NCBI GenBank assembly: GCA_964563495.1
Contig: CAZLYK010000026.1
Span: 1 to 51,287, forward strand
Direction: 5' to 3'
Length of the DNA stretch: 51,287 nucleotides
Source of the DNA: CAZLYK01 sp964563495
GTDB taxonomy: Bacteria > Acidobacteriota > Blastocatellia > RBC074
Both the position numbers and the translations under genes were made by a program. Below are positions 12,684 to 24,776 of this stretch, piece after piece (the stretch's first letter is position 1; every line of letters begins with the position of its first letter). The notes under the pieces are model-generated. The model saw only the letters and a program-made list of their open reading frames with translations. It did not search any database and was not told the DNA's origin.

Positions 12684-13757
12684 ATGGTGTCTCAGACTGA
12701 TGATCAAACCCTGACAGCGACGGTCGCTGCCCGAGGAAGTGTGCGCCGGTCGATGGTTTGGGTTTTGGCGGCATTTTTGATCTTTGAAGCCGGCGCTTGT
12801 CGTCGCCAATCGGATATTGCGAAAGAGGCCGCCATCACCCTATACGGATTCAGCGTGGTGAGAGAGCCTCTCGAAAACGAGATCCTCCCGGCTTATCAAC
12901 GGCAGTGGTTTGAAAAGACCGGTCAAACCCTGACTTTTATCCCGTCGTACGCCGGTTCAGAGATGGTGACCAATCAGATCATCTCCGGTGTTGAAGCCGA
13001 TGTGGCGATACTGGCGATCGAGCGCAACGCCGATCGTCTTTACGATAACAAGGCGACGAGGCACGAATGGCGCAGCCTCCCCTATGGCGGAATCGTCAAT
13101 CGGACACCGATCATCATCCTGGTCCGACAGGGAAATCCCAAGCGTATTCGCGATTTCATCGATCTGGGTAAGCCGGGGGTCAAACTGTTGCACTGTGATC
13201 CGGTCTCTTCGGGGGCGGGACAGTGGGCATTGCTGGCGGTCTATGGATCGGAGTTGCTCAAATCTGAGCGCCGCGCCGGTGTGCGAGACGAGAAGGCTGC
13301 TCTCAGTTCTTTGCGCAATGTCTGGAAAAATGTCATCTCTACCCCCAGTTCGGCCCGCGAAGCTCGCACTCAATTCGAGCGCGGCGAGGGCGATGCCCTC
13401 GTAACTTACGAGCTGGAGGGATTGCAGTTGATTACAAAAAAGCCGGGATACGAGATGGTCGTTCCTCCGGCCACGATCTTTAGCGAACACCCGGTCGTGA
13501 TCATCAATCACCCGGTCCACGGGATGTCGCCGGCGAAATACGCGATTGTTGAATTGTTCGTCAGATATCTATGGGAAGAGCCGGCTCAACGGGCCTGGGT
13601 CAAAGCGGGTTTTCGCTCGGTTACCGACCAATCCTTGAATGAGCACTTTGAGAAGATCCAGATGCCATTTTACGTCAAAGACCTGGGTGGCTGGTCGCGC
13701 GCATATCCGGATATAATCGAAGGGGTCTGGAAGCGAAAGATTCTGGAACAGAGATGA
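12684..13757 (+). CDS. sbp: Sulfate/thiosulfate ABC transporter substrate-binding lipoprotein
   Basis: Extracytoplasmic binding component of a sulfate-type importer, 357 residues, resembling Sbp/CysP. A hydrophobic signal (about 24-39) ends in the lipobox AGAC, so it is membrane-tethered. Family landmarks include the N-terminal ITLYGFSVVREPL, FIPSYAGSEMVTNQI, ADVAILAIE, the segment IIILVRQGNPK, and SSGAGQWALLAVYG in place of the usual TSGGARW block. The annotated ATG at 12684 gives a long charged stretch before the signal; the ATG at 12753 (MVWVLAAF) would give a conventional signal peptide and may be the real start. It is followed by the permease and the ATPase. Sulfate rather than another oxyanion is inferred from family similarity. 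Confidence 0.87.
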   Translation: MVSQTDDQTLTATVAARGSVRRSMVWVLAAFLIFEAGACRRQSDIAKEAAITLYGFSVVREPLENEILPAYQRQWFEKTGQTLTFIPSYAGSEMVTNQIISGVEADVAILAIERNADRLYDNKATRHEWRSLPYGGIVNRTPIIILVRQGNPKRIRDFIDLGKPGVKLLHCDPVSSGAGQWALLAVYGSELLKSERRAGVRDEKAALSSLRNVWKNVISTPSSAREARTQFERGEGDALVTYELEGLQLITKKPGYEMVVPPATIFSEHPVVIINHPVHGMSPAKYAIVELFVRYLWEEPAQRAWVKAGFRSVTDQSLNEHFEKIQMPFYVKDLGGWSRAYPDIIEGVWKRKILEQR

Positions 13758-13761
13758 AGAA

Positions 13762-13821
13762 GATGCTAGATGCTAGAGGTTGGTTATCAGAGATTTCTTC
13801 CCACACATCCGGCATCCAGCG
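13762..13821. repeat. GGATGCT heptamer inverted element
   Basis: The left arm, AGATGCTAGATGCTAGAGG, and the right arm, CATCCGGCATCCAGCG, are imperfect complements around a core containing TTCTTCCC. A related element in the opposite orientation lies at 45813-45876 and shares the core. It fills the gap between the sbp and permease genes and creates a false 24-codon extension of the permease frame. Confidence 0.6.
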
Positions 13822-13841
13822 TCTCAACACCTGATGACACG

Positions 13842-14672
13842 ATGAACAGCAGGGCAAAAATACTACCTGGGCGACACCTGGACCTGGCGAAACCGGTTGG
13901 GATCGGTTTCATTTTGACGGCCATGATGCCGCTCGTCATCCTGCCGCTGGCTTCGATCTTTATCTATGGTTTGAGCAAAGGGCCGTTGCATTTCTGGGAG
14001 GCGATGGTCGCGCCGGCCGCACTCTTCTCGCTCAAGCTCAGTTTGATCACAAGCAGCGTCGCGACGCTCTGCAATGTGACTTTTGGTCTGATCGCGGCGT
14101 ATATCATGAGCAAATACGCTTTCAAGGGCAGTTCAGCCCTCATGATCGTGATCAGCCTGCCGACGGCGATTCCGACGGCGGTGGCCGGGTTCGCTCTGCT
14201 TCTGCTCTGGGGGCGGAACGGCCTGCTTGGGCAATTTCTCGAACGCACCGATTACCAGATTATGTTCACCACCTCGGCGATCATCCTAGCCAACATCTTC
14301 GTCACATTTCCATTGGCCTTCGGGGTGATCAAACCGGCGCTGGACAATCTGGAAACCACTTATGAAGATGCGGCCGAGACCATGGGCGCCTCGCGCTGGC
14401 AGACTTTCCGTTATGTCGTGCTGCCGAGCCTGCGCGGCGCGATCATCACCGGTGGGCTTTTGACTTTTGCCCGTTCGATCGGAGAGTTCGGCTCGACCAT
14501 TATGGTGAGCGGCAATCTGGCCATGAGGACACAGACCGCGCCGCTCTACATCTTTACCAAGTTCAATGATAATGATATCGAAGGAGCTAATGCGATTGCC
14601 GCGGTGCTGGCGGTCATCTCATTCGCTATTTTTTCACTGATCTTGTTTACTCGTCAGAGGTTGGAAAAATGA
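13842..14672 (+). CDS. cysT: Sulfate ABC transporter permease, CysT-type
   Basis: Inner-membrane channel subunit, about 276 residues with six predicted helices. The cytoplasmic EAA loop that docks the ATPase is clear: EDAAETMGASRWQTFRYVVLP, then ARSIGEFGSTIMVSGN, a hallmark of CysT/CysU. I start at ATG 13842 (MNSRAKILPG) because the upstream codons of the open frame are a translated repeat. The 3' end runs into a heptamer array containing an assembly gap. Canonical sulfate importers also need CysW; no second permease is visible, so either this protein works as a homodimer or cysW is lost in the gap. Confidence 0.9.
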   Translation: MNSRAKILPGRHLDLAKPVGIGFILTAMMPLVILPLASIFIYGLSKGPLHFWEAMVAPAALFSLKLSLITSSVATLCNVTFGLIAAYIMSKYAFKGSSALMIVISLPTAIPTAVAGFALLLLWGRNGLLGQFLERTDYQIMFTTSAIILANIFVTFPLAFGVIKPALDNLETTYEDAAETMGASRWQTFRYVVLPSLRGAIITGGLLTFARSIGEFGSTIMVSGNLAMRTQTAPLYIFTKFNDNDIEGANAIAAVLAVISFAIFSLILFTRQRLEK

Positions 14673-14674
14673 TT

Positions 14675-14911
14675 GGAATGCGGAATGTAGAATGCGGAAT
14701 GTGGAATGCGGAATGTGGAATGNNNNNNNNNNNNNNNNNNNNNNNNNNNNNNNNNNNNNNNNNNNNNNNNNNNNNNNNNNNNNNNNNNNNNNNNNNNNNN
14801 NNNNNNNNNNNNNNNNNNNNNNGAATGCGGAATGTGGAATGCGGAATGTGGAATGTGGAATGAAAAGGTTGAGTCAGAGCTTGAATTCCGCATTCTATCT
14901 TCCACATTTTC
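14675..14911. repeat. GGAATGC/GGAATGT heptamer array with inverted arm
   Basis: Alternating 7-bp units (GGAATGC, GGAATGT) run from 14675 to 14722 and resume at 14823-14862 after the gap. A core of about 22 nt follows, then the inverted form (ATTCCGC, ATTCTAT, CTTCCAC). The plan matches the other repeat families of this window. It separates cysT from cysA. Confidence 0.85.
14723..14822. other. Assembly gap (100 N)
   Basis: Exactly 100 undetermined bases, the usual placeholder for a gap of unknown length. Both sides end in the same heptamer repeat, so the join rests on scaffolding across a repeat. The true content may be more repeat or a missing gene. Confidence 0.97.
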
Positions 14912-14929
14912 AAACCAGTGAGGTGCTAG

Positions 14930-16108
14930 ATGGCGAGAGAGATGGTGGCTCCCTTCCACGAAACTCAAGCCTATACTGAGCCGCAGACTGAAAGACGCGA
15001 AGCCCTGAGTGTGCGCGGTTTGAGCAAATGGTTCGCTTCTGAGCGGGTGCTCGATTCGGTCAGTTTCTCGATTGCCGAGGGTGAGAGCCTGGTGCTGCTC
15101 GGCCATTCCGGCAGCGGCAAGAGCACAACTCTGCGCTTGATTGCGGGTTTGGAAAAGCCGGACGCCGGAGAGATCTATCTTCAGGGCAGGCACATCGAGC
15201 ATCTGCGCGCGCGTGAACGCAATGTCGGTGTGATCTTTCAGCACTATGCGCTCTTTCCGCGGATGACCGTGGCCGATAATATCGGTTTTGGCCTGCGCCT
15301 GCGCGGTATGAGAAAGAAAGAGCGGCTCAAGATCGTCAATGACCTGCTCTCGTTGATCGGGCTGGCCGAACATCGCGATAAATACCCGTCGCAGCTCTCA
15401 GGCGGGCAGCAGCAGCGGGTAGCGATTGCGCGCGCGCTGGCGTATAAACCGGATGTTCTCTTGTTTGACGAATCTTTCAGCGCGCTCGATCCGCAGACTC
15501 GCGTCAGCCTGCGCCGTGAAATCCGGGCCCTGCTTCGCCGGCTGCGGATCCCGGCCCTCTTCATTACCCACGACCAGGAAGAGGCCATGGAGCTAGGTGA
15601 CCAGATCGCGATTCTCAATCAGGGCAGGTTGGAGCAGGTCGGGACGCCGGACGAGGTATACAACGATCCGCAAACCGAATTTGTCGCGACCTTTCTTGGC
15701 GCCGCCAATGTGATCGAGGGTTGTTGGCGCGACGGCCTGATTGTTCTCGATTGCGAGCGTTGCCTGACGGCGCCGTCCCTGGCGCCGAAGGGCGCGGTGG
15801 AACGGATCAAGCTGGTCTTTCGCCCCGAGGATATCACCCTCGGGCCTCCAACCGGCCTGGTCGAGACGCCTTATCATCTGGGCGGCGCAGAAGTGGTCGA
15901 TGTTTCTTTTACCGGCGCTTCCGAATCGCTCATGGTGCGCTTGCTGCCGAAAAGGCAGCCGGGCCAGTTATCGATCAGCAGACCATCAGGGGGGTGCAAT
16001 TTTATGATCAAGGTGACACGATCGAAATGGGACGCCCGGCGACTCAATCTCGTCCCCGGCGATCCGGTCTCTGTCGGCCTCAAATCGTTCAAGGTTCTGA
16101 AGGGATGA
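14930..16108 (+). CDS. cysA: Sulfate/thiosulfate ABC transporter ATPase
   Basis: ATP-hydrolysing subunit, 392 residues. Walker A is GHSGSGKST (58-66); the signature is LSGGQQQRVAIARAL; Walker B is DVLLFDESFSALDP, followed by the H-loop FITHDQEEAMELGD. The C-terminal part (about 250-390) is a TOBE-type regulatory domain with the block RPEDITLG. The length is close to CysA. It completes an importer with sbp and cysT. The ATG at 14930 follows a repeat and has no strong ribosome-binding site. The stop overlaps the next start (ATGA at 16105-16108), implying translational coupling with the VanX-like gene. It could also serve another oxyanion, since the CysA, ModC and PotA ATPases look alike. Confidence 0.9.
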   Translation: MAREMVAPFHETQAYTEPQTERREALSVRGLSKWFASERVLDSVSFSIAEGESLVLLGHSGSGKSTTLRLIAGLEKPDAGEIYLQGRHIEHLRARERNVGVIFQHYALFPRMTVADNIGFGLRLRGMRKKERLKIVNDLLSLIGLAEHRDKYPSQLSGGQQQRVAIARALAYKPDVLLFDESFSALDPQTRVSLRREIRALLRRLRIPALFITHDQEEAMELGDQIAILNQGRLEQVGTPDEVYNDPQTEFVATFLGAANVIEGCWRDGLIVLDCERCLTAPSLAPKGAVERIKLVFRPEDITLGPPTGLVETPYHLGGAEVVDVSFTGASESLMVRLLPKRQPGQLSISRPSGGCNFMIKVTRSKWDARRLNLVPGDPVSVGLKSFKVLKG

Positions 16109-16809
16109 GTAGACAGGATTCTTCACCCGGACATCCGATCGGTCGTCGAGAATTTGCCTTTGCGCTCTTTCTCCTGCCACCATCCGTTAGCCATACTCAG
16201 GTCAAGACTGAGCAAGAGATCCCCCAGGATCCCGGTGCGCGCCGCCGGCCGGAGCTGGTCGAATTGGTCAAACTCGATTCGACGATCAATCTCGACATCC
16301 GCTACGCCACCTCGAATAACTTCCTCGGGCGCCCGGTCTATCGACAAGCCCGCGCTTTCCTGCAGCGCCCGGCCGCCGAAGCCCTCATCCGCGTCAATCG
16401 CCGATTGAGAAATAAAGGTTATGGATTGGTCGTCTTTGATGGATATCGTCCCTGGTCGGTGACGAAGATCTTCTGGGATGAAACTCCCGCCGACAAAAAA
16501 CAGTTCGTCGCCGATCCGGGCAAAGGGTCGAGACACAACCGAGGTTGCGCGGTCGATCTCTCGTTGTTCGATCTTAAGACCGGCAAGCAGGTTGAAATGC
16601 CGAGCGGGTATGATGAGATGACCGGGCGCGCGTATCCGGATTATCAGGGCGGGACCGAAGAGCAGCGCCGGTTGCGCGATCTTTTACGGGCCGAGATGGA
16701 GGCGGAAGGCTTTATCGTCTACGAGTTCGAATGGTGGCATTTCGATTACAAAGACTGGCGCGAGTACCAGATCCTCAACCTCGGTTTCGATCAGATTCAT
16801 GACAAATGA
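16105..16809 (+). CDS. D-Ala-D-Ala dipeptidase, VanX/DdpX type (M15D)
   Basis: A zinc dipeptidase of 234 residues that would split D-Ala-D-Ala. The zinc ligands H144 and D151 (SRHNRGCAVDL) and H212, with catalytic E209 (EFEWWHF), reproduce exactly the spacing of VanX H116, D123, E181 and H184. The YRPWS block supplies the conserved arginine. The N-terminus carries twin arginines before a hydrophobic stretch (GRREFAFALFLLPP), suggesting Tat or Sec export, which would favour a peptidoglycan-recycling role (as DdpX) over cytoplasmic vancomycin resistance. No vanH or vanA homologue is in the window. The start overlaps the cysA stop by 4 bp. The first codons include a fragment of the AGACAGGATT repeat. 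Confidence 0.9.
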   Translation: MSRQDSSPGHPIGRREFAFALFLLPPSVSHTQVKTEQEIPQDPGARRRPELVELVKLDSTINLDIRYATSNNFLGRPVYRQARAFLQRPAAEALIRVNRRLRNKGYGLVVFDGYRPWSVTKIFWDETPADKKQFVADPGKGSRHNRGCAVDLSLFDLKTGKQVEMPSGYDEMTGRAYPDYQGGTEEQRRLRDLLRAEMEAEGFIVYEFEWWHFDYKDWREYQILNLGFDQIHDK

Positions 16810-16821
16810 CGGGATTTTAAA

Positions 16822-17247
16822 ATGAATAAAGATACTGAAAATCTCAAACTCGATTACACCATCTTCTGTGAGGATGTGCGCGTCGAGGCGACCAACAATT
16901 TGAGTCTCATGGGAGTGGTTCATCAAATCGTCGTGCCCCGTTTACCGGTTTCACTGATCAAATTTGCGGTCGTCAACCACTGGCGCGGCGACGGCCAATA
17001 CCTGAGCGAAGTGCGCATCCTGGCGCCGGATCGAATGCAGACGGTTGCCGTCTCGCAGCCCTCAAGTTTTGTTGTCACCCCCGATGGTTACGCCGATAAT
17101 GTAACGGTCTTTGTCAACACCAATTTTTTTCAGCCCGGAAATTATCTGGTCCAAACGCTGATCAACTCTTCATTGTTTAGTGAGCAAACGCTGCCGGTCC
17201 TGCTGGTCGAGCAGCAGTCAGTCACAGAAAGCGGGCATGTCAATTGA
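16822..17247 (+). CDS. Small DUF6941-like protein
   Basis: 141 residues without signal peptide or membrane segment, predicted to be a compact beta-sandwich. The opening YTIFCEDVRVEATNNLSLMGVV and the mixed hydrophobic strands resemble the DUF6941 family; that assignment is from memory of the pattern and is tentative. No catalytic motif is seen. It starts 12 bp after the dipeptidase stop, so it is probably in the same transcript. Function unknown. Confidence 0.75.
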   Translation: MNKDTENLKLDYTIFCEDVRVEATNNLSLMGVVHQIVVPRLPVSLIKFAVVNHWRGDGQYLSEVRILAPDRMQTVAVSQPSSFVVTPDGYADNVTVFVNTNFFQPGNYLVQTLINSSLFSEQTLPVLLVEQQSVTESGHVN

Positions 17248-17319
17248 TAAGTAATTATCGCGGTTTTCACCCGAATGAGTAGATCAAAGGAAGAAAAGAG
17301 ACAGAGGGAGAGAATAAGA

Positions 17320-19337
<2,018 letters not shown>

Positions 19338-19341
<4 letters not shown>

Positions 19342-20459
19342 ATTCGCGCAAAGCTGCAGTCACCCTTTCAGCTCTATTTGTCTTGGTCATGCTGATCATC
19401 ACGGCCGGCCTGCCCAGGCCTGATGCCGCTGTCGGGGAGAAGCATCTGCTTTATGTCGCTGTTCCGGGTATTCGTAATTACGTCGAATACGGCGGCGTTG
19501 GGGTTTTGGTCTACGACATCGGTCAGGGGCATAAGTGGCTCAAACGCATCCCGACGTGGAGCGTGCCCGCCGACGGTGCGCCGGAAAATATCAAAGGCAT
19601 CGCCGCCAATGCAAAGACCGCCAAACTCTATCTGAGCACTCCGAAACGTATCGCGTGCCTGGATCTGATTACCGAAAAGATCGTTTGGGAAAGGGAGTAT
19701 GAGGGCGGATGCGACCGGATGGCGCTTTCCCCGGATGGCCAGTTGCTCTATGTCCCCTCTTTCGAGGGGCCGCATTGGCATGTAGTCAATGGATTGACCG
19801 GCGCGGTGATCAAAAAGATCGTGCTCGACTCGGGGGCACATAACACTATCTACAGCCTGGACGGGAAGTCCGCATATCTCGCCGGGCTGAAATCGCCGCT
19901 TCTTTCCGTCGCCGGCGCAAACAGCCACGAAATCGTCAAACAGGTAGGTCCGTTCACCAAGCCGGTTCGCCCGTTCACCGTCAATGGCGGTCAGACTCTC
20001 TGCTTCGTCAACGTCAACGATCTGCTCGGGTTTGAGGTCGGAGACTTGAAGACAGGGAAGATGCTTCATCGGGTCGAAGTCGCCGGTTACAATAAGGGGC
20101 CGGTCAAACGCCACGGCTGCCCCAGTCACGGCATCGGATTGACCCCGGATGAGAAGGAGCTCTGGCTCTGCGATGCGTTCAATCAAAGCGTTCATATTTT
20201 CGATGCCACGCAGATGCCCCCCAAACAGAAGATGAGTCTCAAGCTGCGCGATCAACCCGGATGGGTCACCTTCAGCATAGACGGAAAATATGCATATCCA
20301 TCGACCGGCGAGGTGATCGACGTCAAGAGCAAACACACCCTGACGACTTTATCGGATGAGACCGGCAGGGCAGTCCAGAGTGAAAAGCTCCTGGAAATAG
20401 TCTTTGCCGGCGGCAAGCCCGTTCGCGCCGGGGATCAGTTCGGACTGGGAAGGCGCTAG
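19338..20459 (+). CDS. Secreted YncE-like beta-propeller protein
   Basis: 373 residues starting with a signal peptide (hydrophobic about 8-24), followed by repeated blade-like segments such as MALSPDGQLLYVPSFEG, NTIYSLDGKSAYLAGL and GIGLTPDEKELWLCDA. This is the pattern of YncE or quinoprotein-amine-dehydrogenase-like seven-bladed propellers. No cofactor or catalytic motif is visible, so a binding or scaffold role is likely. The ATG overlaps the transketolase stop (ATGA), which couples translation, although a metabolic link is not obvious. Confidence 0.83.
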
Positions 20460-20511
20460 CTCCAACCACCCCGGCTGTCTCAGGAACTTTATCGAGAGGG
20501 GTTGACCAACC

Positions 20512-20856
20512 ATGTCCACCATCTTCTATCTCCACTGGAATCAAGCTGAGCTCGAAGCGCGGGTTCGACTGCTGACCGAGGCCGGCTATCAGGTCATCTC
20601 CCATTGGAGCACCGAAACCGCCGCCAGGATCAGCGAACCTTACCCGGCGGCATTTGTCATCTCGCTGGACAGATTGCCGTCTCACGGAAGGAGTGTCGCC
20701 GAATGGATCTGGGAAGCGAAAAAAAGGCGCCATCTCCCGATCATCTTTGAAGGCGGCCAGCCGGATAAAGTGGAAGCGACGAAGCAGAAATTTCCGCAAG
20801 CGGGTTATTGCCGGACCGGCGAGGTAGTCCAGACGCTCGAACGTGTAAAGGCGTAA
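20512..20856 (+). CDS. Small receiver-like protein of unknown function
   Basis: 114 residues with the alternating strand/helix pattern of a response-regulator receiver. AAFVISLDRLPSHGRS places D53 where the phospho-acceptor would be. The N-terminal acidic pair of true receivers is missing (FYLHWNQAEL instead), and the conserved K region is not clear, so it may be a pseudo-receiver. A ribosome-binding stretch (GAGAGGGG) lies upstream. It ends 9 bp before the P450 gene, so the two are probably co-transcribed. Confidence 0.7.
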   Translation: MSTIFYLHWNQAELEARVRLLTEAGYQVISHWSTETAARISEPYPAAFVISLDRLPSHGRSVAEWIWEAKKRRHLPIIFEGGQPDKVEATKQKFPQAGYCRTGEVVQTLERVKA

Positions 20857-20865
20857 TCATCAATT

Positions 20866-22215
20866 ATGTCCACATCCTTGAGATCGGTTCCGCCGGGGCC
20901 GAAGCAGATGTTTCCGATGGCCAGCGTATTTTCGCTGCGCCGTGATCCGCTCGGATTTTTTTCGCGGCTGGCGCGCGAATACGGAGAGGTGGTCTATTTC
21001 AGGCTCGGCCCGCAGCCGGTCTTTTTGCTCGGCCATCCCGATCACATTCGGGATGTGCTGATCACGAACAATCAGAACTTTATCAAGAGCGAGGGGCTGC
21101 AGCGCGCCAAGCGGCTGCTCGGCGAGGGGTTGTTGACGAGCGAGGGTGAATTCCACCTGCGCCAGCGGCGTCTGGCCCAGCCGGCTTTTCATCGCCAGCG
21201 AATCGTCGGATATGCCTCGACCATGGTCGAGTACGCGGCGAGAATGGGTGATCAATGGCGGGATGGGGATGAGCGGGATATCGCGCGTGAGATGATGCGT
21301 CTGACCCTGGGTATCGCCGGGAAGACGCTCTTTGACACGGATGTCGAATCGGAAGCGGACGAGATCGGCGACGCGCTCACCCAGATGATGGCGATGTTCA
21401 ATCGTCTGACCTTGCCCTTTTCCCAATTGCTCGAAAAATTGCCGTTGCCCGCGACGCGCCGTTTTCAGAAAGCGCGCGATCGATTGGATGCGACGATCTA
21501 CCGCATGATCGACGAGCGACGCCGGAGCGAGAAGGATCGAGGCGACCTGCTCTCGATGTTGATTCAGGCGCGCGATGAGGAGGGCGACGGCGCCGGCATG
21601 ACCGATGACCAGTTGCGCGACGAAGCCATGACCATCTTCCTCGCCGGCCACGAGACGACGGCCAACGCGCTGACCTGGACCTGGTACCTGCTCTCACAGA
21701 ATCCCGAGGTCGAGTCGAAATTTCACGCCGAGATCGATCAGGTTTTGAAGGGAAGGCTGCCGACGGCTGAAGACTATTCGCTGTTACACTACACCGAGAT
21801 GGTCTTCGCCGAAGCCTTGCGCCTCTATCCTCCCGCCTGGGTCATCGGCCGGCGCGCTCTGAACGACTATCAGATCGGCGATTATCATGTTCCGGCGCGC
21901 TCGATCCTGCTGATGAGCCAATACATCATCCACCACAACCCCCAATATTTTCCCGACCCGTTTCGTTTTGACCCCGAGCGCTGGACTCCCGAGGCCAAAG
22001 AGTCACGCCCACGTTTTTCCTACTTTCCGTTTGGCGGGGGGCCGCGTGTATGCATCGGCGAAGGGTTCGCCTGGATGGAAGGAGTGCTGGTCATGGCGAC
22101 CCTGGCTCAAAAATGGAAGATGCGGCTTTCACCCGGGCATCCGGTCGAGCTGCAGCCGATCGTTACCCTGCGGCCAAAATACGGGATGAAGATGAGGCTT
22201 GATAGGTTGAAATAG
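20866..22215 (+). CDS. Cytochrome P450
   Basis: A soluble heme-thiolate monooxygenase of 449 residues. The heme loop is FGGGPRVCIGEGFA with ligand C396. The oxygen-activating I helix is A260-G-H-E-T-T, and the K helix is E316-A-L-R319. The PERF-like block reads FDPERWTPE. No N-terminal membrane anchor and no fused reductase or ferredoxin domain is seen, so electrons come from other proteins. The substrate cannot be read from the sequence. It resembles class-II-like bacterial P450s of the CYP110 kind, with low certainty. The TAG stop lies within the start of the repeat at 22211. Confidence 0.95.
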   Translation: MSTSLRSVPPGPKQMFPMASVFSLRRDPLGFFSRLAREYGEVVYFRLGPQPVFLLGHPDHIRDVLITNNQNFIKSEGLQRAKRLLGEGLLTSEGEFHLRQRRLAQPAFHRQRIVGYASTMVEYAARMGDQWRDGDERDIAREMMRLTLGIAGKTLFDTDVESEADEIGDALTQMMAMFNRLTLPFSQLLEKLPLPATRRFQKARDRLDATIYRMIDERRRSEKDRGDLLSMLIQARDEEGDGAGMTDDQLRDEAMTIFLAGHETTANALTWTWYLLSQNPEVESKFHAEIDQVLKGRLPTAEDYSLLHYTEMVFAEALRLYPPAWVIGRRALNDYQIGDYHVPARSILLMSQYIIHHNPQYFPDPFRFDPERWTPEAKESRPRFSYFPFGGGPRVCIGEGFAWMEGVLVMATLAQKWKMRLSPGHPVELQPIVTLRPKYGMKMRLDRLK

Positions 22216-22297
22216 ACAGGATTGACCGGATTTTTGCAGGATTAAACAAGATCTCTGGTCAAATCCTGGATCAATCCTGTCGATCCTGTCGATTTTG
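22211..22297. repeat. AATAGACAGGATT element, imperfect copy
   Basis: The left arm AATAGACAGGATTGACCGG continues through ...GCAGGATTAAACAAGAT. A short core (CTCTGGTC) and a right arm with ATCCTGGATCAATCCTGTCG follow. The first bases contain the P450 stop codon. The Tex ribosome-binding site AGGAG follows within a few bases of the right arm. Confidence 0.85.
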
Positions 22298-22314
22298 TTA
22301 AGGAGTCATTAAGC

Positions 22315-24577
<2,263 letters not shown>

Positions 24578-24582
<5 letters not shown>

Positions 24583-24601
24583 ACGGGATTGACAAGATTT
24601 T
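24578..24601. repeat. AATAGACAGGATT element, left half only
   Basis: AATAGACGGGATTGACAAG overlaps the Tex stop codon. No matching right arm is seen before 24690. The rest of the 194-bp gap to the next gene holds only the promoter at 24690. Confidence 0.7.
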
Positions 24602-24689
24602 CAGATCATCCAGAACTCAGCAAGTAAGATCGTTACAGTAAGGAAAGCCGGGTTTCAACTCCGAAAATTGAATAAGGCCCGACATCCCC

Positions 24690-24718
24690 TTGCACTTGAA
24701 GACTAAAGACTGTATACA
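24690..24718 (+). promoter_or_regulatory. Possible sigma-70 promoter of the quinoprotein-like gene
   Basis: TTGCAC (24690-24695) and TATACA (24713-24718) are separated by exactly 17 bp. The -10 matches four and the -35 three consensus positions. Transcription would start near 24725, about 50 nt before the ATG. Confidence 0.4.
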
Positions 24719-24776
24719 CACTTCAACCAAACATGCCGATGCTCACAACAACATACATGATACATGGAGGACAACT

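Noticed and set aside
14675..14911. Possible CRISPR array at the heptamer or octamer regions
   Set aside because: Units are 7-8 bp with no unique spacers, and no cas genes are in the window.
14654..15373. Open frames crossing the N gap and heptamer array
   Set aside because: They consist of translated heptamers and unknown bases and overlap cysA in antisense.
15721..16104. Long N-terminal extension of the VanX-like protein
   Set aside because: The extension overlaps cysA in another frame; the ATG at 16105 gives a normal-length protein with a signal sequence.
19374..20336. 320-codon minus-strand open frame
   Set aside because: Antisense to the beta-propeller gene, whose signal peptide and blade repeats are clear.
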